From NCBI RefSeq assembly GCF_000143415.4, contig NW_003314414.1, positions 91,626 through 153,625 on the forward strand: DNA of 62,000 bases. Reading direction: 5' to 3'. Origin of the DNA: Selaginella moellendorffii. Lineage: Eukaryota; Streptophyta; Lycopodiopsida; Selaginellales; Selaginellaceae. The position numbers and the translations under genes were made by a program. The notes beneath the pieces were generated by a model. It saw nothing but the letters and a program-made list of their open reading frames with translations. It did no database searches and had not been told where the DNA came from. Position 1 is the first letter of the stretch, and each line of letters starts with the position of its first letter. Below are positions 55,065 through 62,000 of the stretch, one piece after another.

Positions 55065-57590
55065 ATGAATGAAAATTCATTCCCTCGCCTCCTCTACTTG
55101 CTCTCGATCACGCCGTTTCGACAACGGCACACGGAGAATGTGGATTGCATAAAGTGGTGCCGCGATCTCGCCTTGAGACAGGGTGGAGATAGCACAGATT
55201 GTCTACACTTGGTCTTGCCGAAGCTTGCAAGTGGTGGTATAGTCTTTTGGAACAGTGAGCAGTTCACGGAACAGGTGTGTCGAGAGTCAGCACAGCGAAT
55301 CCAGCAAGAAGTCTTGCAGCTAACTCACCAACTAGAGGATGGGGTAGACGTGGGGAACATCTCTCTGTGGGACGCACGTCGTGCAGCTCTCGCAATTCTA
55401 ACAGAGAACCTCAGGACTCGGAAGGACTGGGCAGCTGGCACACTCCCTGCTTATGGGAATGCGTCAAGTTCATGCCCAGCTGGTGGGAACCCCTCGTCCC
55501 ACCCAGAAACTCTTGCAGATGTGGCCGGGCTCATCCCTGATCCAGTACATGCAAGAGTACAGGAGGAAATACACCAGGTGGACCCTGCGCACTTGCAACA
55601 AGTGAGGAAATCAGATCCAGACTCTCCCACAACACCACATGAGGAGCAGAAGGAGTCGCTTCCCTCTCCATTCCCACGACTCGACAAGGCAGGGATGCTG
55701 GTCTGGGACCCTTGCCACTTTGAGGAAAGGATCCAAAGTTCTCCGCTTCCAGTACGCAAAGAACTCCAGTCAACATTGATGTGCACAATCAGAGAGCTGG
55801 ACCTGAACCCTTTGGGAGAGGACCTCGTGTTGGGACCTGCACTGCATCAAGCTCAAGAATTAATCACGAAGGCAGTGGCCACACAGCAAGCGGATCTCTT
55901 TGATGCATGGGCGCAAGAGCAAGGTGGCAAGGTGGATACCATGCCAACACCAACAGTTGAAGAGGGACTCGAAGAGCCAGAAACGGAGCCAGAGACGGAG
56001 CGCTCACTGGAGGAACAGTCAGATGGCACACGTCAGTTCCAGGACCGTGATGCCTTCAACAAGAGGAAGACCAAACGTGAGAAGAAGAAAGTGAAGCGAG
56101 CAACGCGGCGGAAGCTTAAAACTCTGAGACTTGCCAAGGAGGACCCGGCCTGGACAAACACAGTTGAAGCCTTTCTTGAGGAGGAGCACGCTCCGCCAGA
56201 CAAGAGGACAAAGTCTCGGGTGCACCAGAACCAAGAGGTTGACACCCCAGAGCGAGTGGCAAAAGCCCAGTCGAGAGTGAGGAAGACTCGGGACTGCAGA
56301 AAGGTGGTGGAAGCGCTGCACTCCTCGGACGGGAACAGTGATGTCAACAAGGAGCACACCTCACATAACGTGAACGGGGGAACACCTGGTCAGGCCGGAG
56401 TGCACAATGTGGCAGGAGCAGGGGAAGGTGGAAGTGACTTGATCCACGACGACACAAGAGGAAAGGCGGTCCCTGTCAAGCTGGCTGAGACTCTGCAAAG
56501 AGCAGTAGCAGAGAAGGAAGAGGAACTCCGCAAGAAGGCACTGATCGCTGTTTTCAGGGGGAAGTTCCCAACAGGTCGCATGGCTAACGATTGGATCAAT
56601 GCAACGCTAGGCCAGGGAATCCTCATGAAGATGATGCTGCCACATGGAAAGGGCTGCTACACAGTTGTCTTTGAGACAGAGGAGGCATGGTCTCAGGCGG
56701 AGGCCATGCATGGCCTCATTGACGAGAATTGGGTGGTGTCATTCCACCCATGGATCCCAAGGTTCACCGCAGAGGACCAGGCTCGTCTCAAGGGCGGGAG
56801 CTTTCCAGTGAACATTGCATTGTGGGACGTTCCCATGGAAATGCGGATCACACTGGTGATACAGGAGCTGGTTGAAGGAAGTATCGGCCAGATAGCGGCC
56901 GGCCTCGACACTGTAGAAGCAGAGGGTGTTCTAGGTCCCATCCGCCTCAAAGTTTTCGTGTCAGCCCCGGCTGAAATCCCGACAGAGATCGCAGTGCTGG
57001 ACCAGTATATCAGGATCCAAACGGAGAACTCAGAACCTAGATGCAACTTTTGTCAGCGTGCTGGACACCGGGAGGAGGCCTGCTCAGTCAAGCGGAACAG
57101 GTTGGCATCCCAGAAGCCGTTTGAGTTACCTGCAGAGCAGGAGCGGATCTTGAAGGCACGCCCTCCGGACCAAGCTCCCCACATTCGCTTCCCAGTCGCC
57201 CCACCACTCTTGGGCTCATCCTCACAGCCCAAACTGTTCGAGGGACCTATTACGGATGTCGAAGGAGATGGCTTCCAGCTGGTCCTCCCTCGAACAGTAG
57301 GAATGGTGGTCAGGTGGATTCCCCCTAAGCGGGAATTAAGTCCCACAGAGGCAGGAGACTGGCTGATGTGCCGCGGGAACACAGCCTTCCCAGAGGTCGT
57401 CACTATTGGAGACTACCACACACGCATGGAGAGTGCTATCACTGAGTGGATGGGCTTTGCGAAGTACACTGTCCGAGGCTTCTCTTGGATGAAGCACAGG
57501 GGGAAGATGACTGCGGTGTGGACCATCTCCACAGAATGGAGGGCGAGACCCCGTAACTCCTCACTTTCTTGGAAGTACGTGGCTCCATGA
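55065..57590 (+). CDS. LINE-2 ORF1: RNA-binding zinc-knuckle protein
   Basis: 841 codons from ATG 55065. Two copies of a ~65-residue helical module (about residues 47-115 and 202-272; the second has the signature GEDLVLGPALHQA) are followed by a charged region, then a DUF4283-like RNA-binding domain (~495-650). A CCHC knuckle CNFCQRAGHREEAC lies near residue 660. A related module occurs once in the PAL ParB/NIF protein. Family role: element RNA binding and ribonucleoprotein assembly. The stop TGA overlaps the ORF2 start as ATGA, a layout suited to termination-reinitiation. No lesion seen. An earlier start cannot be excluded, because the LINE leader is so short. Confidence 0.85.
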   Translation: MNENSFPRLLYLLSITPFRQRHTENVDCIKWCRDLALRQGGDSTDCLHLVLPKLASGGIVFWNSEQFTEQVCRESAQRIQQEVLQLTHQLEDGVDVGNISLWDARRAALAILTENLRTRKDWAAGTLPAYGNASSSCPAGGNPSSHPETLADVAGLIPDPVHARVQEEIHQVDPAHLQQVRKSDPDSPTTPHEEQKESLPSPFPRLDKAGMLVWDPCHFEERIQSSPLPVRKELQSTLMCTIRELDLNPLGEDLVLGPALHQAQELITKAVATQQADLFDAWAQEQGGKVDTMPTPTVEEGLEEPETEPETERSLEEQSDGTRQFQDRDAFNKRKTKREKKKVKRATRRKLKTLRLAKEDPAWTNTVEAFLEEEHAPPDKRTKSRVHQNQEVDTPERVAKAQSRVRKTRDCRKVVEALHSSDGNSDVNKEHTSHNVNGGTPGQAGVHNVAGAGEGGSDLIHDDTRGKAVPVKLAETLQRAVAEKEEELRKKALIAVFRGKFPTGRMANDWINATLGQGILMKMMLPHGKGCYTVVFETEEAWSQAEAMHGLIDENWVVSFHPWIPRFTAEDQARLKGGSFPVNIALWDVPMEMRITLVIQELVEGSIGQIAAGLDTVEAEGVLGPIRLKVFVSAPAEIPTEIAVLDQYIRIQTENSEPRCNFCQRAGHREEACSVKRNRLASQKPFELPAEQERILKARPPDQAPHIRFPVAPPLLGSSSQPKLFEGPITDVEGDGFQLVLPRTVGMVVRWIPPKRELSPTEAGDWLMCRGNTAFPEVVTIGDYHTRMESAITEWMGFAKYTVRGFSWMKHRGKMTAVWTISTEWRARPRNSSLSWKYVAP

Positions 57591-60500
57591 CAACTCTCAC
57601 GCTCGTCACCTGGAACTGCCGGGGACTCAGCTGGACTGGCAATTGACTCAACAAAAGGACGCAGCTCAAGTCCCACATCCGGGAGATCAGCTTAGAAGGA
57701 GATATAGACATCCTATGCTTGCAAGAGCACAAAATGACTGTGGCCCCAGACTACACCTTTGGAATGAGGGGACGGCTCTGGTGGAACCCGGCCACGCAAG
57801 CAGTGGCCAGACCAGGAGGGGGCACAGCAGTGGTAGTCTCAACCAAATGGTCTGCTCAGGTACGAAACCACCTTGTCCTCGTCCCAGGAAAGGCTCAATT
57901 GCTTGTCCTTCACCTCCACTTTGGACGGGTGGGGATAATCAACGTCTATGCACCAACGAAGAAAGGGAGACGTGCAGAATTCTGGCTGAGTGTGTTACAG
58001 TCTGCCCAGGGGCAAGCAGATGAATGGCTGGTCTTGGGAGATTTCAACATGGTCGAGGACGTCTGTGATCGCAGGGGTATGCAGGAAACAATTCAGCCAC
58101 GTGAACAGAAGTAGTGGAGTCAGCTCATGGACATACTGGGGCTCATGGACCTTCAGCATGCTGCGGGATTCGCACCTCACGCTCACCCTTTTACAAGGCG
58201 ACAGACAGTATCCTCCCAGTCGAGACTGGACCGGATTTACGCCTCATCTCGCATACGGCAGGATGGGGGAAGCCTTAAAACGTGGCTGGGATTTGCCTCC
58301 TTCTCAGATCACGACCCCCTCAGATGCGTGATCCAGCTCCAAAGGGACAAAGGGACAGCGGTCCAGCGATCAATCACTAGAGCCACGCTGCGAGACCCGG
58401 TGGCGATTGGGCTTATACACGACGCTCTTGCGCAGAACAAGCTGGGGCTGATCCCTGTGCTCTTGTCTTGCTCACAGAAGCTCCGGGCGCGCCAGAAGGA
58501 TCTCAAAGGGGCGGTGATGAAGGACCTTAGACTGGCCAGGAAGAAAGTCGCAGCAGCACACAGGATGTTGCTGAACACGCAAGATGAGTTCAAGTGGCAA
58601 ACAATACTGGATGAACGTGAAGCCGAGCTACGTGACATGGAGTACACTGCATGGAGCAAGGGCGTCCGGGCCATGGAAGATGGATGGGCCCTAAATGAAC
58701 GCCTTCTCAACAAGGCGTTCTTTAGGGGAATCAGGCCAGTGACGGACTCTCCTCCCATTCTAGGACTGAAGCACAGTGACGGGCGAGTCGTCGAGGACCA
58801 ACAGGGGATGCAACAGCTCGCCCAGGAGTTTTACCAACTTCTATATACGGCCCAGCAGTGGACTCCAGAGAGGGAAAGGGCGGCGGTGGAAGTGCTTGCG
58901 TCCCTTCCCCAGCGAGTCCCCCATGAGTGGCACGACTCACTGAAGACGGACTTCACACTGGAGGAGCTTCGGGAAGCGCTCGGGAAGCTCAGCAACGACA
59001 AGCAGCCAGGTATCGATGGCCTCTTGCCCATTTTCTTCGAGGAGCACTGGGAGACCATAGGCCCGCTGCTGCTACAAGCATGGTGGGATGCTCAACGTGA
59101 TGGGACCTTGCCTCGTGAGATCCTTGAGGGCCAGATTGCGCTTATTCCAAAGAGGGGGGACCTGCAGGAGCTGAAGAATTGGAGGCCAATCACCATGCTC
59201 AACACGTCCTACAAGGTCTACGCCAAAGCAATGACCCTCAAGCTCCAAGCTGTCATGCCGCTGATCATCCGGGAGCAGCAGACAGGGTTTGTTCCAGGGC
59301 GGCATATCGCAGAAAACATCTAGACGTACCTGCTGGCTCAGAGATGGGCAGAGATCTCTAACCAACAAACTGCAGCATGGCTATTGGACTTCGAGAAGGC
59401 CTACGATCGGGTGGACTGGAGGTTCCTAGAGGAGTGCATGAACACGATCGGCATCCCGAGAGAGATGGTCGCTAGGATCTCGTTACTGTACCGAGGAGCC
59501 GCAAGCAGAGTCACAATCAATGGCGAGACGGGACCGAGTTTCCAGCTGGGACGTTCAGTACGCCAAGGGTGTCCACTAGCACCCTACCTTTTTCTGATTG
59601 TGGCTGAGGCCCTGGGCACGTTTCTAGCGGAAGGCAGACGCATTAAAGGACTCACACTGCCGGCTGCGAGACAGCAACTTCTGGGAACCACAAGGGTGTC
59701 TCGGGAACTCCTTGATGGTGCTTTTGCGGACGACACTGCCTTGTTCCTACTTGCGACTAAGGAGAACATGGATGCAGCTAAGAAGGCGTTGGAGACGTTC
59801 AACCTCGCGGCTGGTGCAGCAATTAACTGGAACAAATCAGTGGGCATAAATTGGGGGCGACCAGGCATCGAATCCTGGGGGCAGGACATCGGCTTCCAGT
59901 GGCTCAAACCAGGAGAAGACGCTAGGTACCTGGGGATCCAGGTTGGTACTCGGTTCAGTGCAGCACTTCAGGATGACACCTTGCTCCGACGGGTACGAAC
60001 GTCAATCCAGAAGTGGGCTCCCCGGAAACTCGGCTTGCCAGCGAGAGTGGTAGTCGCTAGGAGCATCATTCTGCCCGGCATCTGGTACCACCTCTCCATC
60101 TGGCCTGTTCCAGAATGCACTCTTAGAAAGGTACGCACGATGGTCCGTCAGTATTTGTGGCGGGGCGCTCTGGTCACAGGGAGGAGCATGGCCAAGGTCA
60201 CGTGGCAATCTACAGCACGTCCACGAGTCTTGGGAGGACTTGGAGTAATCGATCCGAGTGACATGGCGAAGGCGCTACGGTACAAAATCCTTCTCATGGG
60301 CCTTCAACCAGGTAATCAACCTTGGAGACTCATGTTTAGGCAGAACTTGTTGGCAATCCGGCCCAAGCACAACACTGCAAGACCGTGGGAAGAAGATCCA
60401 CGTTGGCTCTTTGCCGAGGGGCCGAAACAAGTAGTCAAGGGCGGCACTCTAGTCCAGGGGTTTCTCCGGTTATGGAGTGCGTTTACAGTCAGCAGGGAAT

Positions 60501-61597
60501 TGCCAGGGCGAGCGGAGGACTGGTTGAACCAGCCCCTGTTCTTCAACGACCTCTTCAAACTGGATGATAGGACGCTGGGCAGGGAGGACCACTACACAAT
60601 CTGGAGAAAGCTACATAGCGCAGGCTTCCGAACTCTCAAGCAGCTGGTGCGGGTTCTGGACAAGGACAGGAGGAAGACTACGAGGCATATGCAGGTCTTT
60701 AACCCGGGACGGTGGAGGAAAGTCCACCTTGATCTTCTTCGCATTATCAGAGCAGTGAGTGAGGCGAAGCAGGGGCAGCTCTGGCCTAGGCGTTGTCTGA
60801 AATCTGGAGACTTTGTGGCTCTGCAACGGGACGTGGAGCCAAACAGGGAACGAGTTAGCTTGGGGGCCTGGACACGGGCGTTTACAGCCCCAACACCAGC
60901 TTGGGAGGACAGGGATGTGGAGGTATGGTTCGTTATGTCTCCATACCAAAATGTTGGACGTCCTTTTCGAGTCTTGAGAGGCGACATGCTGTTGCCAGCA
61001 GGGGACGAACAGGTCATGCCGATGGTGACGGATGACGAGGTCAAGGGTAGGATTCGAGTAATACGACAGGCTCCGAAGCAATCGGTGGTGGTTCAATCGT
61101 TGGCTGCACTAGAGGGGGAAGGCATTCTTAGATGGTGGCGACAGCAGCTCATCGAGGATCTGGATTGGGACCCCGCAGCATGGAAACGAGGAGCGAGGAG
61201 CTTCTTCTCCTTCGACGTCAAGGAAGCAAGGGATGGTCTCTTGACCAGCAGGGAGGAGGCCCGAGGGGAGATCCCCAAGCTCTGGAAGAAATGGATCGAG
61301 CAAGGAGTTGAAGCAAATCAGGTGGTGGGCAACACGCTTGCGTTCTGGAAACTACCGGTACAGGAGAAAGTCAAGGCCACCTCTTGGTTGGTGGCAAATA
61401 ACGGGCTGCCGGTAGGACAGCGGTTCCAAGAAGAAGCATGCCGACGGTGCAAGGAGTGTGGCGAGCTGGAGACAGCGCGACATGTCCTATGGGAATGCGA
61501 CGTGGCGAGAGAAGTTTGGCGACAGATCTTCAAGGCGACGCAGGAACTCGGAGACATTCCAGAGTTTGAGGCTCGGAGTGGGGATATCCTCCACTAA
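57587..61597 (+). pseudogene. LINE-2 ORF2: endonuclease-reverse transcriptase, three in-frame stops
   Basis: Single frame of ~1,336 codons broken by TGA 57644, TAG 58112 and TAG 59321. Endonuclease (residues ~1-245): LVTWNCRGLS, LCLQEHKM, GDFNMVED, SRLDRIYAS, SDHDPLR. Reverse transcriptase (~475-800): LKNWRPITMLN, DFEKAYDRVDW, RQGCPLAP, then the catalytic FADD near residue 713. C-terminal zinc-binding motif CRRCKECGELETARHVLWEC (~1284-1303). TGA and TAG are each one C-to-T change from CGA or CAG. The protein runs into PAL copy 3, and the final TAA is at the junction, so the true C-terminus is lost. Confidence 0.85.
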
Positions 61598-62000
61598 GCT
61601 CTATTTCGTTAAAGTGGGAATTGTCATTATCCCACTTGTAAAATAAGGTTTCCAAACCTTTATATAGTATATAAATATAACAAAATTCAACTGCATTGAG
61701 GCACATGCCATTTTATTTTAAACAAGGAAATGTCTACTCAATCACTTCTCCTCCCCCTGCCACTGCTTCACCTCTCTCTTCTCCTTGTCATCGTCGTCCA
61801 ATTTCTTTCCATCCTTTTAATATTGGCTCAGTTGCTCCGAGTCTAGGTGGAGCCCAAGTCCCCATTCAATCTTTACTTTCCCCTTATTAATAAAAAAACT
61901 TCGTAAACTTCCAATAACATGCTGTAACACTTCTAGTATAATGCAAATCCTCTCAAAGAATTGTCTTTTAATATTAATACAATGGCATGGAACCCCATGC
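61598..62000 (-). mobile_element. PAL element copy 3, terminal 403 bases
   Basis: Starts with the terminal repeat (61598-61619) and follows copy 1 from 16597 almost base for base to the window end. It keeps a CTCCCCCTGC stretch that copy 1 lacks and copy 2 has. It ends inside the palindrome that follows the ParB/NIF stop codon. The rest lies beyond the window. It is inserted in LINE-2 ORF2 shortly after the zinc-binding motif. Confidence 0.85.

Larger units (their letters stand above)
55041..61597 (+). mobile_element. LINE-2: L1-clade non-LTR retrotransposon, nearly intact
   Basis: ORF1 (55065-57590) and ORF2 (57587-61597) overlap by ATGA. ORF2 has three in-frame stops but no frameshift, so the copy is young. 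It is cut off near the ORF2 end by PAL copy 3. The 5' boundary with the Penelope-like element is approximate, and the leader is short (~25 bases), so the LINE may be 5'-truncated. Confidence 0.87.

Noticed and set aside
28254-61597. Alternative genetic code with TAG (and TAA) read as glutamine, as in some ulvophyte algae
   Set aside because: TAA, TGA and TAA/TGA ends close ORF1, ORF2 and the ParB/NIF gene at sensible places. One in-frame stop is TGA, and PAL copy 1 reads AAA where copy 2 has TAA. Deamination of CAG and CGA explains the pattern better.

Overview
This is a nuclear window from a green-lineage eukaryote, built almost entirely of nested transposable elements. I see no ordinary host gene. 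Pointers to the green lineage are interstitial TTTAGGG/CCCTAAA telomere-type repeats, L1-clade LINEs with a plant-type zinc-knuckle ORF1, LTR elements primed from initiator tRNA-Met, and a fragment of 25S rDNA. Very short introns (38-54 bp) and a Penelope-like element with hammerhead ribozymes suggest an alga or early streptophyte (a charophyte such as Chara is possible) rather than a flowering plant. The organism call is inference.

Layout, left to right: LINE-1 on the minus strand (about 420-8918); a decayed 25S rDNA fragment with a 67-bp duplication (8919-9345); non-coding LTR retrotransposon A on minus (9346-16594, second LTR clipped); two inverted copies of an unfamiliar ~13.6-kb DNA-transposon-like unit, here called the PAL element: copy 1 (16597-26377, truncated), a LINE scrap (26378-26626), copy 2 (26627-40215, complete); LTR retrotransposon B on minus (40218-53016) with full-length element C inserted in it on plus (41582-48959, 5-bp TSD AAAGC); a 5'-truncated Penelope-like element with two hammerhead ribozymes (53017-55040); LINE-2 on plus (about 55041-61597); and the start of PAL copy 3 (61598-62000), which interrupts LINE-2.

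The PAL element is the likely novel system. It has ~22-bp terminal inverted repeats. It carries a large transposase-like gene with RNase-H-type motifs (HD..., QTDN..., GHTHEDVD). Divergent from it is an 11-exon gene that I reconstruct as a ~1,640-residue protein, with a ParB/sulfiredoxin-like domain, an acidic tract and a C-terminal NIF/FCP1-type HAD domain. About 30 copies of a 22-bp palindrome (ATGGCRTG, six variable bases, CAYGCCAT) are scattered through introns, exons and spacers, and several introns are little more than one palindrome. Each gene copy shown carries a different disabling lesion, so at least one intact copy probably exists elsewhere.

The inverted PAL arms (left about 9.8 kb, right about 11.2 kb) form a giant imperfect palindrome. 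The arms differ at many positions, and one assembly gap (25552-25728) replaces about 1.65 kb of the other arm.
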